Origin: Paludibacteraceae bacterium
GTDB lineage: Bacteria; Bacteroidota; Bacteroidia; Bacteroidales; Paludibacteraceae
Direction: 5' to 3'
Assembly (NCBI GenBank): GCA_017628395.1
Contig: JAGBZD010000104.1
Coordinates: 1-48,289, forward strand
Length of the DNA: 48,289 nt
Both the position numbers and the translations under genes were made by a program. The notes under the pieces were generated by a model. It did no database searches, was not told the DNA's origin, and saw nothing but the letters and a program-made list of their open reading frames with translations. This document shows positions 22,847 through 31,855 of the stretch, one piece after another (the first letter of the stretch is position 1; each line of letters opens with the position of its first letter).

Positions 22847-24661
22847 ATGAGCGAGAAAACAAAAACAACCATCATCACCTTTGCCATCATCTTTATCCTA
22901 ATAACAATAGGTTTTGGCGCCGTGATTGCGAAAATCATCTACCTCCAAACGGTAGAGTACGACAAATGGGAACAACTGAGCGGTGCTAATCGCACCAAAA
23001 CCACTTATCCCATCCCTGCCAGAAGAGGCAACATCTACGATGCAGAAGGACGACTACTCGCCAGCAGTATTCCTCAATACGCCATTTACATGGACACGCG
23101 CGTGGAAGCCCTGAACCAAGACAACGGAGCGCTGTTTTGGCAATATGTGGATTCCATCGCCAATGGTTTGAGCCAAGTACTTGGCGACAAGTCCGCAAGC
23201 GACTACCGTCAGAAAATCGTTAGCGCCTACAGAGGACGAAGCGTGAAAGAACGCGACATACGACTGACAACAACCCGCGTAAGCTACACCCAAAAGAAAG
23301 AAATAGAACAACTGCCATTGATTAGCAGAGGATACTACAAAAGTGGTATCTATTTTCGCGATATGAACCGCCGTTCTAAACCCTTTGGCAGTTTGGGCAG
23401 TCGCACCATTGGTAGTATTTACGGAGAAAATGGTCATGGCAACGCAGGTATAGAAAAACGATTTGATGAATACCTCTGCGGCAAGGATGGCGAGAGCCGT
23501 TTGGACCGCGTGGCAGGTAGGAAACAACACATACCTATTCGCGAAGCAGAAAGCGGAGCAGACATTCACACCACGCTGGATGCGAACCTAATGGATATTT
23601 GCGAAAGCAGTTTGCGCAAACAAATCACAAAAAATCAAGCCGATTGGGGCTGCGTAATCCTAATGGAGGTCGAGACAGGCGAGATAAAAGCCATCTGTAA
23701 TCTGGATTTGAATCAGGAGAACGGACAATATTACGAATCAGCCAACCATGCAGTGATACGCGTAGAGCCCGGCTCTACATTCAAGACAATATCTCTCATG
23801 GCCGCCCTGGACGACGGCAAAATAGCCATTGACGACAGCGTTGAAGTATGGCGAAAAGGCTGGCGATACCACTCCGTTTCGCACACCGATGCACACCCCG
23901 CAGATACCACCTACTCTATTCGCCAAGCATTGGCCGTGAGTAGTAACATCGCATTAGCACGCATCGTAACAGAAAGCTACAATGGCAGCGCACAGAAATT
24001 CGTCAAAAAGCTCAAGCACTTGGGATTGATGGATAGTGTTGATTACATCATCCCCGGTGCACAACAAGCCCTAATCACCGTACCCGATGACACCGTGACC
24101 ATCTCCAAAATGGCATACGGCTACTCTGTAGAACTCAGCCCGCTGCAAATGCTTATGTTCTATAACGGCATAGCCAATGATGGAAAAATAATTTCTCCCG
24201 TATTGGTGAACAAGATTTGCAAAGGCGATAAAACCATCGAACGATTTGAAAGCTCGGTAATTCGCAGCAGCATGTGCTCGTCCTCCACCTTGGCAGACAT
24301 CAAACAATGTTTGCATGATGTGGTATGGGACAACGATTTAGGCACAGCCTCCGTCAATCCTTGGGGCATGCGCAAAGCACAAAGTAAATTGGTGAGCATA
24401 GCAGGCAAAACTGGAACGGCACAAATATCCAGCGAACACGGATACAGCAACAAACGCCACCGCATGTCGTTCGTAGGCTACTTCCCCGAAGAAAAGCCAC
24501 AATATAGTTGCATCTGCGTAATTCATGGACCACGCAACTACGGCTACTACGACGCAGGTATGGACTGCGGCAGTGTGGTGCGCAATATTGCTGAAAAAAC
24601 AATGGCATACACCAATGAGTATGTCATAGAAAAAGGAAAACTGATATTTGCACAAAAATAA
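22847..24661 (+). CDS. ftsI: Septal peptidoglycan transpeptidase FtsI (class B PBP)
   Basis: 604 residues. One N-terminal membrane anchor (about 9-31), PBP dimerisation domain starting RRGNIYDAEGRLLASS (59-74), and transpeptidase domain with STFK (310-313, nucleophile Ser310), SSN (365-367) and KTGT (521-524). No PASTA domains at the C-terminus, which is shorter than in some Bacteroidota homologues. Cross-links septal peptidoglycan with FtsW. 22 nt behind ftsL; murE starts 7 nt after its stop. Confidence 0.96.
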   Translation: MSEKTKTTIITFAIIFILITIGFGAVIAKIIYLQTVEYDKWEQLSGANRTKTTYPIPARRGNIYDAEGRLLASSIPQYAIYMDTRVEALNQDNGALFWQYVDSIANGLSQVLGDKSASDYRQKIVSAYRGRSVKERDIRLTTTRVSYTQKKEIEQLPLISRGYYKSGIYFRDMNRRSKPFGSLGSRTIGSIYGENGHGNAGIEKRFDEYLCGKDGESRLDRVAGRKQHIPIREAESGADIHTTLDANLMDICESSLRKQITKNQADWGCVILMEVETGEIKAICNLDLNQENGQYYESANHAVIRVEPGSTFKTISLMAALDDGKIAIDDSVEVWRKGWRYHSVSHTDAHPADTTYSIRQALAVSSNIALARIVTESYNGSAQKFVKKLKHLGLMDSVDYIIPGAQQALITVPDDTVTISKMAYGYSVELSPLQMLMFYNGIANDGKIISPVLVNKICKGDKTIERFESSVIRSSMCSSSTLADIKQCLHDVVWDNDLGTASVNPWGMRKAQSKLVSIAGKTGTAQISSEHGYSNKRHRMSFVGYFPEEKPQYSCICVIHGPRNYGYYDAGMDCGSVVRNIAEKTMAYTNEYVIEKGKLIFAQK

Positions 24662-24668
24662 AACAGCC

Positions 24669-26153
24669 ATGTTATTAAGCGATTTATTAAAAAATATTGA
24701 TGTTGTTCGTGTAGTGGGCAACAGCCAAGTGTCGGTAAGTGGCATTCAATCCGATTCGCGAAAAGTAGAAAAAGGACATGTGTTCGTAGCACAAGCAGGT
24801 ACAGCTGTGGATGGACACACTTTTATCACTCAATGCGTGGAGCGAGGCTCAGTGGCTATTGTCTTGGACAACCCCACTTATATGCCTTCGGAGAGCAATG
24901 GCGTAGTGTATATTCAGGTGAAAAACAGCGATGAGGCTTTGGGCAAAATGGCACACTATTGGTATGGCGAACCCACGAAGCATCTGCAACTGGTGGGCGT
25001 AACAGGCACCAATGGCAAAACAACGACCGCAACCCTACTCTATCGCCTCTTCAAAGCATTAGGAAACAAAGTGGGATTGCTATCTACCGTGGTTAATTAT
25101 GTAGATGAGACAGCCATTCCAGCCACACATACAACTCCAGATGCACTCTCACTGAACGCCTTGCTGGCACAAATGGTAGCAGCAGGTTGCACCTATGCGT
25201 TCATGGAAGTAAGTAGTCATGCTATTGCGCAAGAGCGCATTGCAGGACTGGAGTATGCGGGAGCATTATTTACCAATCTGACGCGCGACCATTTGGACTA
25301 CCACAAGACTTTTGACAACTATCGCGATACGAAAAAGCAACTATTTGACAGATTGAGCAAAGAAGCATTTGCGATTACGAATATAGATGACCGCAATGGA
25401 CTGGTGATGACACAAAACTGCCGTTGTCGTGTGCTGACCTACTCCACACATAGCATGGCAGACTTTCGCGGAAAGATATTGGAAGAAGGATTCGACGGTA
25501 TGCTCCTGCGCATACAAAGCACCATCGGAGCAGTAGATACAGAAGTGTTTGTGCCACTGGTAGGACGATTTAATGTGAGCAACTTGCTGCTGATATACGG
25601 TTGCGCAGTAGCAATGGGCGAAGATGCCATGGAAGCACTGCGCATACTGAGTGGTCTGTCACCCGTAAATGGTCGCTTCGAAACCATCCATTCGCCCAAA
25701 GGCTGGACAGCCGTAATAGACTACGCACACACACCCGATGCCGTGGAGAATGTGCTGAAAACCATCAACGAGATTGTAGCAACCAAAAAACAAACCACAT
25801 CGGCACAAGTAATAACCGTAGTGGGTTGCGGAGGCAATCGTGACAAAGGCAAACGCCCTATCATGGCACGCATTGCATATGACCTCAGCACGCAATTGAT
25901 ACTCACCTCCGATAATCCCCGAGATGAAGAACCACATGCCATATTGCAAGATATGGCGGCAGGATTAACCCCAAAAGAATTGCAGCGCGTGTTGCTCATA
26001 GAAGATCGTGCTTCTGCCATCAAAACTGCATGCGTATTAGCAAAAGGGGGAGATGTGATACTCGTTGCAGGCAAAGGACACGAAGATTATCAAATCATCA
26101 AAGGCGTAAAACACCATTTTGATGACCATGAGGTGGTAAAAAGCTGTTTATAG
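24669..26153 (+). CDS. murE: UDP-MurNAc-L-Ala-D-Glu:meso-diaminopimelate ligase MurE
   Basis: 494 residues from the ATG at 24669 (MLLSDLLKNI); the frame is open from 24648, but that earlier start overlaps ftsI and lacks homology-like sequence. ATP-binding GTNGKTTT (113-120), central ligase domain, and C-terminal SDNPRDEEP; the DNPR motif is the mark of meso-DAP specificity, so the peptidoglycan is expected to be DAP type. Cytosolic. Confidence 0.96.
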   Translation: MLLSDLLKNIDVVRVVGNSQVSVSGIQSDSRKVEKGHVFVAQAGTAVDGHTFITQCVERGSVAIVLDNPTYMPSESNGVVYIQVKNSDEALGKMAHYWYGEPTKHLQLVGVTGTNGKTTTATLLYRLFKALGNKVGLLSTVVNYVDETAIPATHTTPDALSLNALLAQMVAAGCTYAFMEVSSHAIAQERIAGLEYAGALFTNLTRDHLDYHKTFDNYRDTKKQLFDRLSKEAFAITNIDDRNGLVMTQNCRCRVLTYSTHSMADFRGKILEEGFDGMLLRIQSTIGAVDTEVFVPLVGRFNVSNLLLIYGCAVAMGEDAMEALRILSGLSPVNGRFETIHSPKGWTAVIDYAHTPDAVENVLKTINEIVATKKQTTSAQVITVVGCGGNRDKGKRPIMARIAYDLSTQLILTSDNPRDEEPHAILQDMAAGLTPKELQRVLLIEDRASAIKTACVLAKGGDVILVAGKGHEDYQIIKGVKHHFDDHEVVKSCL

Positions 26154-26178
26154 GTGAAAGGTGAAAAGTGAAAGGAGA
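26154..26178. repeat. GTGAAAGGTGAAAA array between murE and mraY
   Basis: GTGAAAGGTGAAAAGTGAAA GG fills the 30-nt gap and runs into GAGAGTT before the ATG of mraY. Confidence 0.85.
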
Positions 26179-26183
26179 GAGTT

Positions 26184-27455
26184 ATGATATACGAATTATT
26201 TCAATTTTTAAGTGATTTTCCCGGTGCACGATTAATGAGTTATATCTCATTTCGTGCAATTGTGGCTGGCGTGATGGGACTTTGTATCAGCATTTGGGTA
26301 GGCGGTTGGTTTATCCAATTGCTCAAACGCAAAAACATCTCTGAAACACAACGCGACGAAAAAACCGACCCATTTAATACCGCCAAGAAAGGAGTGCCAA
26401 CCATGGGTGGCGTAGTGATTATAGCAGCTATGCTGATTCCATGCCTATTGATGGGCAAACTGAGCAATGTCTATCTGCAATTAATGCTATTGACCACCGT
26501 CATCTTAGGTGCCATAGGATTTGCAGATGACTATATCAAAACCTTCCGCAAAAATAAAGAAGGATTGAATGGCTGGATAAAAATTGCGGGACAAATCACA
26601 TTGGGTTTGATAGTTGGATTAACTCTCCGTTATAGCCCAGAGGCAGTAATGAATGAGCGTGTGAGTTCGCATATCGAAAACAACATTACGGTATTTGAAA
26701 AAACATCGGAAGTGAAATCGACCCGTACTACGATTCCGTTTGTGAAAGAACATAACTTCAACTATGCCGATATGTTTTCCTTCTTAGGAGAAAGCAACAA
26801 ATACAAAGCGGGATGGATCTTCTTCGTGATACTAACCATTTTGGTAGTGGCGGCAGTAAGTAATGGCGCAAACCTCAATGATGGCATGGACGGTATGTGT
26901 GCTGGCAACTCTGCCATTATAGGTGTCGCACTACTGGTGCTATCGTATGTGAGCGGCAATGTGGTCTTTGCCGATTACTTCGATGTGATGTATATCCCTG
27001 GCAGCGAAGAATTGGTGGTCTTCCTTGCTTCCTTCATCGGGGCATTGATAGGCTTCCTCTGGTGGAACGGTTTCCCAGCACAAGTATTCATGGGCGATAC
27101 GGGTAGCTTGACCATAGGCGGAATCATTGGTGTTAGCGCTGTGATTATTCACAAGGAACTGCTATTGCCCATTCTGTGCGGTGTGTTCCTGATGGAGAGC
27201 GTAAGTGTAATTCTTCAAACACAAGTGTATAAATTTGCAAAGAAGAGAGGAATGCGCATGCGCATATGGAAGCGTACCCCACTACACGACCACTATCGCA
27301 CTTCGATGGATCAAGTACTACGCTATGACCCCACCTGCAAAGTGCTCTTCAAGGGCAAAGGACAATTGCAACACGAAACGAAAATTGTACTCCGTTTTTG
27401 CATTGTAACGCTGATTCTTGCAGCATTGACTATCCTAACATTAAAAATACGATAA
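26184..27455 (+). CDS. mraY: Phospho-N-acetylmuramoyl-pentapeptide transferase MraY
   Basis: 423 residues, the long Bacteroidota form with about ten membrane segments and an extra soluble loop (about 160-200). Makes lipid I from UDP-MurNAc-pentapeptide and undecaprenyl phosphate. Motifs: KKGVPTMGG (about 70), GFADDYIK (about 112), NLNDGMDG (the variant of NLTDGLDG seen in this phylum), MGDTGSL and C-terminal KRTPLHDHYR (HHH-like motif). Gap of 3 nt to murD. Confidence 0.96.
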   Translation: MIYELFQFLSDFPGARLMSYISFRAIVAGVMGLCISIWVGGWFIQLLKRKNISETQRDEKTDPFNTAKKGVPTMGGVVIIAAMLIPCLLMGKLSNVYLQLMLLTTVILGAIGFADDYIKTFRKNKEGLNGWIKIAGQITLGLIVGLTLRYSPEAVMNERVSSHIENNITVFEKTSEVKSTRTTIPFVKEHNFNYADMFSFLGESNKYKAGWIFFVILTILVVAAVSNGANLNDGMDGMCAGNSAIIGVALLVLSYVSGNVVFADYFDVMYIPGSEELVVFLASFIGALIGFLWWNGFPAQVFMGDTGSLTIGGIIGVSAVIIHKELLLPILCGVFLMESVSVILQTQVYKFAKKRGMRMRIWKRTPLHDHYRTSMDQVLRYDPTCKVLFKGKGQLQHETKIVLRFCIVTLILAALTILTLKIR

Positions 27456-27458
27456 ACT

Positions 27459-28793
27459 ATGAAACGAATTGTTGTTTTAGGTGCAGGCGAATCAGGTACA
27501 GGCGCTGCCATACTCGCAAAGAGCAAGGGCTATGATGTCTTTGTGAGCGATATGGGAGAGATTTCGCCCATGTATCAAGCGCTGCTTGATAAGCACCACA
27601 TCGCTTGGGAGAGCGGAAAGCACACCCCAACACAGGTTCTTAACGCCTCCGAAGTCATCAAATCACCGGGTATTCCATTAACCGCCCCCTTGGTGCAAGA
27701 ATTGATTGCACAAGGAACACCTATCATCTCTGAGATTGAATTTGCAGCACGCTATACGCGTGGCAAAATGATTTGCATCACAGGTTCTAATGGAAAAACG
27801 ACCACCACATCGCTCATCTTTGACATGCTTCGCCGCGCAGGATTGGATGTTGGGTTGGCTGGAAACATAGGCAACTCGCTGGCATTGCTGGTGGCACAGG
27901 AAGATCATGAATACTATGTCATAGAGCTCTCGTCCTTCCAATTAGACAACTGCTACGATTTCAAAGCAGACATTGCTATCTTGCTGAATATCACGCCCGA
28001 CCATTTGGATAGATACGACCATCAGTTCCAGAACTATGTAGATGCCAAGTTCCGCATTACGCGCAATCAAACAGCGAGCGATGCATTCATTTATTGGAGT
28101 GAGGATCCTGTGATTAATCGTGAGATTGCACGCATTCATCCACAGGCGACCCTCTATCCGTTTGGAAGTAGCGAACAGAATGTGGCATATACGGACGGTA
28201 GTCATTTAGTGGTGAATAGCAAGCCAGAAGTGACGCCGTTGCGCGTACCGCTGGAGGAACTGAGTCTAAAGGGGAAGCATAATCGCCTCAACTCAATGGC
28301 GGCAGGTTTGGCTGCGCAGATATTGAACATACATAATGATGTGATTCGTGAGAGTCTGCAGCAGTTTGCGGGCGTGGACCATCGCTTGCAGTATGTAGCG
28401 ACGGTGAAAGGCGTACGCTATGTGAATGATAGCAAAGCTACGAATGTCAATTCGTGCTGGTATGCGCTGGAGAGCATGACCAGCCCTACAGTACTCATTC
28501 TCGGGGGAACGGACAAAGGCAATGACTATAGCGAGATTGATGAACTCGTAAAAGAGAAGTGCCACACACTAATCTTTATGGGTAAGGACAACAGCAAACT
28601 GATTCAGCACTTCGGAGGTATGGGCGTGAAATATATCTCTACCGACAGTCTTCACGATGCAGTACAAGCTGCTTATCAGTCTGCTCACGACGGCGATACC
28701 GTGCTATTGTCGCCTTGCTGCGCAAGCTTCGACCTCTTTAAGAATTACGAAGATAGAGGCAAACAATTTATGCATATGGTACGAACCTTATAA
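27459..28793 (+). CDS. murD: UDP-N-acetylmuramoylalanine-D-glutamate ligase MurD
   Basis: 444 residues. N-terminal Rossmann-like GAGESGTGAAILA (8-20), ATP-binding GSNGKTTTT (109-117), ELSSFQLD, NITPDHLDRYD (central domain) and C-terminal NDSKATNVNS...GGTDKGNDY and LLSPCCASFDLFKNYEDRG. Adds D-Glu in the cytosol. Part of the tight block murE to murG. Confidence 0.97.
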   Translation: MKRIVVLGAGESGTGAAILAKSKGYDVFVSDMGEISPMYQALLDKHHIAWESGKHTPTQVLNASEVIKSPGIPLTAPLVQELIAQGTPIISEIEFAARYTRGKMICITGSNGKTTTTSLIFDMLRRAGLDVGLAGNIGNSLALLVAQEDHEYYVIELSSFQLDNCYDFKADIAILLNITPDHLDRYDHQFQNYVDAKFRITRNQTASDAFIYWSEDPVINREIARIHPQATLYPFGSSEQNVAYTDGSHLVVNSKPEVTPLRVPLEELSLKGKHNRLNSMAAGLAAQILNIHNDVIRESLQQFAGVDHRLQYVATVKGVRYVNDSKATNVNSCWYALESMTSPTVLILGGTDKGNDYSEIDELVKEKCHTLIFMGKDNSKLIQHFGGMGVKYISTDSLHDAVQAAYQSAHDGDTVLLSPCCASFDLFKNYEDRGKQFMHMVRTL

Positions 28794-28805
28794 AACGAAC
28801 TTGTT

Positions 28806-30065
28806 ATGACCATTACAGATATAAAAAAATATGTTCGCGAACAAATGCAGTATATCGACCGCACCTATTGGGTTATGTTCGTTGGGCTGATTTTAATGGC
28901 ATCCATTGCATTGTTTTCAGCAAGTAGTTTTTTTGTTTTTCAAGAAGGAAATAGCACATTAGGCCCCATATTGTCGCAAATGGTTTTCATTGCGACTGGT
29001 GTGGTATTGGTGTTTATTTTGCAGTTCATACCGAGCAAATGGATTCGCGTTTTGGGATATATCGGACTTATCGTCTCTATTATTTTTCTCATGCTTACAT
29101 TCAGCCCGCTGGGCGTGGAAATCAATGGTTCCAAGCGTTGGCTGAAGTTGTTTGGTATCACATTCCAGCCCTCTGAGTTAGCCAAACTGACGCTGATTAT
29201 TGTGGTGAGCGATCTCCTTAGTCGAATCAAAAGCAAAGAAGATCAAAGTAAATATTTCAGTATCGCCATTGGTATTACGATGGTCATTTGCGGAATCATC
29301 TTCATTGGCAACCTCTCCACAGCGGTACTTTTGGGCGGCATTGTGATTTTGCTGGCTATTCTTGCCCGAGTACACATCAAGTATTGGGGTAGTTTGGTAG
29401 CAGCCATTATGGTTTTCCTCATATGTGGTTATTTCTTTGTTAATGAAGTATATGTAAAGCAAAATCGCAAGATGGAGGGTATTCTTGGTCGCGCTATCAC
29501 ATGGGTAGGTCGTATCAATGATATGCGTGAGGAAAACCAAACACCCGATGCAGAGTTTCGCATTACGGATGATAATTACCAAAGTTCGCATGCCAAGATT
29601 GCTGTAGCTCGCGGAGGTAAATCACCTTTCGGCGTATTGCCCGGCAATAGTATTCAACGAGATGTGCTACCACAAGCGTATGCCGATTACATATTCGCTA
29701 TCATTGTAGAGGAATGGGGAATAATAGGGTCTATTGCACTGATTATATTATACTTATCCATTCTCTTCCGAGCGTGCCTAAAGAGCAGTCGGTATGCCGA
29801 CTACTCCGCCATGCTCATGGTGATGGGGTTGGCACTCATGCTCACATGCCAAGCATTGATTAGCATGATGGTGTCTGTAGGCATTGGACCAGTCACAGGA
29901 CAACCCTTACCAATGATTAGCCGCGGTGGTACCAGTGCATTGATTACAAGCATCTATTTTGGCATTATCATGAGTGTTTCACGCGAACAAACGGAGTTAG
30001 GCAACCGCCAACAAGCCGCTATCAATGAGAGCTTAGATGATGTGCCAGAGATTCAACTCGACTAA
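28806..30065 (+). CDS. ftsW: Septal peptidoglycan glycosyltransferase FtsW (SEDS)
   Basis: 419 residues with about ten membrane segments. SEDS features: FSPLGVEINGSKRWLKLFGITFQPSELAKL region (split here: NGSKRWL, FQPSELAK), AVARGGKSPFGVLPGNSIQRDVLPQAYADYIFA-type loop and the C-terminal GPVTGQPLPMISRGGTS. Polymerises lipid II at the septum with FtsI. 12 nt behind murD. Confidence 0.95.
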   Translation: MTITDIKKYVREQMQYIDRTYWVMFVGLILMASIALFSASSFFVFQEGNSTLGPILSQMVFIATGVVLVFILQFIPSKWIRVLGYIGLIVSIIFLMLTFSPLGVEINGSKRWLKLFGITFQPSELAKLTLIIVVSDLLSRIKSKEDQSKYFSIAIGITMVICGIIFIGNLSTAVLLGGIVILLAILARVHIKYWGSLVAAIMVFLICGYFFVNEVYVKQNRKMEGILGRAITWVGRINDMREENQTPDAEFRITDDNYQSSHAKIAVARGGKSPFGVLPGNSIQRDVLPQAYADYIFAIIVEEWGIIGSIALIILYLSILFRACLKSSRYADYSAMLMVMGLALMLTCQALISMMVSVGIGPVTGQPLPMISRGGTSALITSIYFGIIMSVSREQTELGNRQQAAINESLDDVPEIQLD

Positions 30066-30086
30066 TAACAACCAAGCCATAAAATC

Positions 30087-31205
30087 ATGAAATACCTTAT
30101 TAGTGGTGGCGGAACAGGAGGACATATCTTCCCCGCAGTGAGTATAGCAAACGCTTTGCGCGAAGCAGACCCCAGTTGTGAAATTCTTTTCGTAGGAGCT
30201 CTCGGACGCATGGAAATGGAACGCGTTCCACAAGCGGGCTACCCTATCGTGGGACTGCCAGTCAAGGGTTTTGATCGTAGTCGTCCATGGCGCAATGTGC
30301 GCGTGGTGATAGATCTGGTTCGCTCCATGATTCAAGCACGCCGAATCGTACGCGACTTCCGCCCTGATGTGGGTATTGGAGTAGGTGGCTATGCCAGCGG
30401 TGCAGCCATGAAAGTGGCAGCGAAAATGGGTGTGCCAATCCTGCTGCAAGAGCAAAACGGCTTTGCAGGTGTGACCAACAAACTGCTGAAAGACGATGCT
30501 AAAAAAATTTGTGTAGCATACGAAGGAATGGAACGCTTTTTCCCAAAGGAGAAAATCATTCTTACGGGTAATCCTGTACGACAAAACTTGACTTCGGGTA
30601 GCAAGGATGAGGCACTCAAATACTTCAACGAGGCATTTGGCGTGAACTTCACCGCAGACAAGAAGACCTTGCTCATTATCGGCGGTAGTTTGGGTGCACG
30701 CACCATCAACGAGAGTGTAATTACGCACCTTAGTACGCTGATAGATAGCAATATACAAGTGATTTGGCAAACAGGAAAGAATTACATTGCACACTGCAAG
30801 GCAGCACTCGCCAATAACCAATTGTCAAACACCAATAGCCAAATCATCTGCACGGACTTTGTGAGCCAAATGCCGTTGGCATACGCGTTGGCAGACTTGG
30901 TGATTTCGCGTGCGGGGGCAAGTTCTATTTCGGAATTGTGTTTACTGGGAAAGCCATCTATCTTGGTGCCTTCACCCAATGTGGCAGAAGATCATCAAAC
31001 GCATAACGCTATGGCGCTGGTGAGAAAAGATGCGGCAGTATTGGTGAAAGATAAGGATGCCAACGAGCAGATGGTGGCTGTTGCGCTTTCGCTCATTCAG
31101 GATAAAGCACGATTGGAGTCGTTGCAGCAGCACATTCTTACGCTTGCCCTACCCGACTCGGCAAAACGCATCGCAGAGGAAGTGATGAAGTTGGCACAGA
31201 AATAA
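30087..31205 (+). CDS. murG: UDP-GlcNAc transferase MurG
   Basis: 372 residues, two Rossmann domains of the GT28 family. GGGTGGHIFPA (7-17) at the N-terminus, GVGGYASG, QEQNGFAG and GGSLGAR in the linker, and AGASSISELCLLGKPSILVP with a following DHQTHNA in the UDP-GlcNAc site. Converts lipid I to lipid II on the inner face of the membrane. Last gene of the cluster here; in most relatives murC-ftsQ-ftsA-ftsZ follow, but here a B-type element, a terminator and rpsO come next. Confidence 0.97.
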   Translation: MKYLISGGGTGGHIFPAVSIANALREADPSCEILFVGALGRMEMERVPQAGYPIVGLPVKGFDRSRPWRNVRVVIDLVRSMIQARRIVRDFRPDVGIGVGGYASGAAMKVAAKMGVPILLQEQNGFAGVTNKLLKDDAKKICVAYEGMERFFPKEKIILTGNPVRQNLTSGSKDEALKYFNEAFGVNFTADKKTLLIIGGSLGARTINESVITHLSTLIDSNIQVIWQTGKNYIAHCKAALANNQLSNTNSQIICTDFVSQMPLAYALADLVISRAGASSISELCLLGKPSILVPSPNVAEDHQTHNAMALVRKDAAVLVKDKDANEQMVAVALSLIQDKARLESLQQHILTLALPDSAKRIAEEVMKLAQK

Positions 31206-31208
31206 AAA

Positions 31209-31340
31209 AGGCATGTATATAAAAAAAGGAATTATTTAAATCAACAACATAAACAACTTTGTTCAACAACATTGCGCGGCAATCAACTCCCTGCCGCGCT
31301 CAAGGAATATCATGTAAGTGTCAATTGGTATATAAATCCC
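31209..31340 (+). mobile_element. B-type MITE-like element, copy 4, at the end of the dcw cluster
   Basis: Left end eroded (GGCATGTATATA at 31209), core GGAATTATTTAAATC, ACAACATAAACAACTTT, stem GCGCGGCA (31274-31281) / TGCCGCGC (31292-31299), right end GTGTCAAT..TATATAAATCCC (31318-31340). About 75 bp of the core are nearly identical to copy 3. Confidence 0.8.
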
Positions 31341-31348
31341 TAAAAAAG

Positions 31349-31377
31349 AACGCTGCATCGGATGATGCAGCGTTTTT
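31349..31377. terminator. Bidirectional terminator between murG and rpsO
   Basis: AACGCTGCATC (31349-31359) and GATGCAGCGTT (31364-31374) form a perfect 11-bp stem with a 4-nt loop, flanked by AAAAAA and TTTTT, so it can serve both converging genes. Confidence 0.92.
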
Positions 31378-31395
31378 CGATTGAGTAGCAGGTAA

Positions 31396-31665
31396 TTACT
31401 TACGGATACCCAACTCTTTGATGATAGCACGATAACGCTCGATGTCTTTTGCCTTCAAGTAATCAAGCAAACGACGACGCTTACCTACCAACATAGTCAA
31501 AGCGCGCTCAGTACCGAAGTCCTTGTGGTTCTTCTTGAGGTGCTCGGTGAGGTGGTTGATACGGAAAGTGAACAGAGCGATTTGGCTCTCTGCAGAACCT
31601 GTGTTCTTAGCGTCATTGCCATACTTAGCAAAGAGTTCTGCTTTTTTCTCAGATGTCAAATACAT
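31396..31665 (-). CDS. rpsO: Small ribosomal subunit protein S15
   Basis: 89 residues, standard length. Contains the S15 signature LTEHLKKNHKDFGTERALTML and the RRLLDYLKAKD block near the C-terminus. Binds 16S rRNA central domain early in 30S assembly. Single gene between a strong promoter (31793-31824) and the terminator at 31349; not coupled to pnp here. Confidence 0.98.
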   Translation of the reverse strand: MYLTSEKKAELFAKYGNDAKNTGSAESQIALFTFRINHLTEHLKKNHKDFGTERALTMLVGKRRRLLDYLKAKDIERYRAIIKELGIRK

Positions 31666-31741
31666 TGTGATTTGAATTTAATTAGTTAAACAATTATGAC
31701 CTCGCATGATGCTACGATCCAAACGATGTCACATCTATCGT

Positions 31742-31766
31742 AATTATGAATTTTGAATTAAGATTT
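31742..31766. repeat. AATTATGAATTTTGAATTAAG repeat in the rpsO leader
   Basis: AATTATGAATTTTGAATTAA, same family as the array before engB. Confidence 0.7.
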
Positions 31767-31792
31767 ACAAAGCCTTACTCCAAAATTCGGTG

Positions 31793-31824
31793 CAAAAGTA
31801 CTGCTTTTTTCTGATATACGCAAA
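31793..31824 (-). promoter_or_regulatory. Promoter of rpsO
   Basis: TTTG (31821-31824), 20 bp, TACTTTTG (31793-31800), minus strand. Confidence 0.8.
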
Positions 31825-31855
31825 TTTTTCCGCAGAAACTTGCGTTTTTCATCGA

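Noticed and set aside
30033..30821. 262-codon minus-strand frame opposite murG
   Set aside because: Antisense shadow of murG, rich in Cys/His/Tyr as expected from reversed codons, with no promoter of its own.
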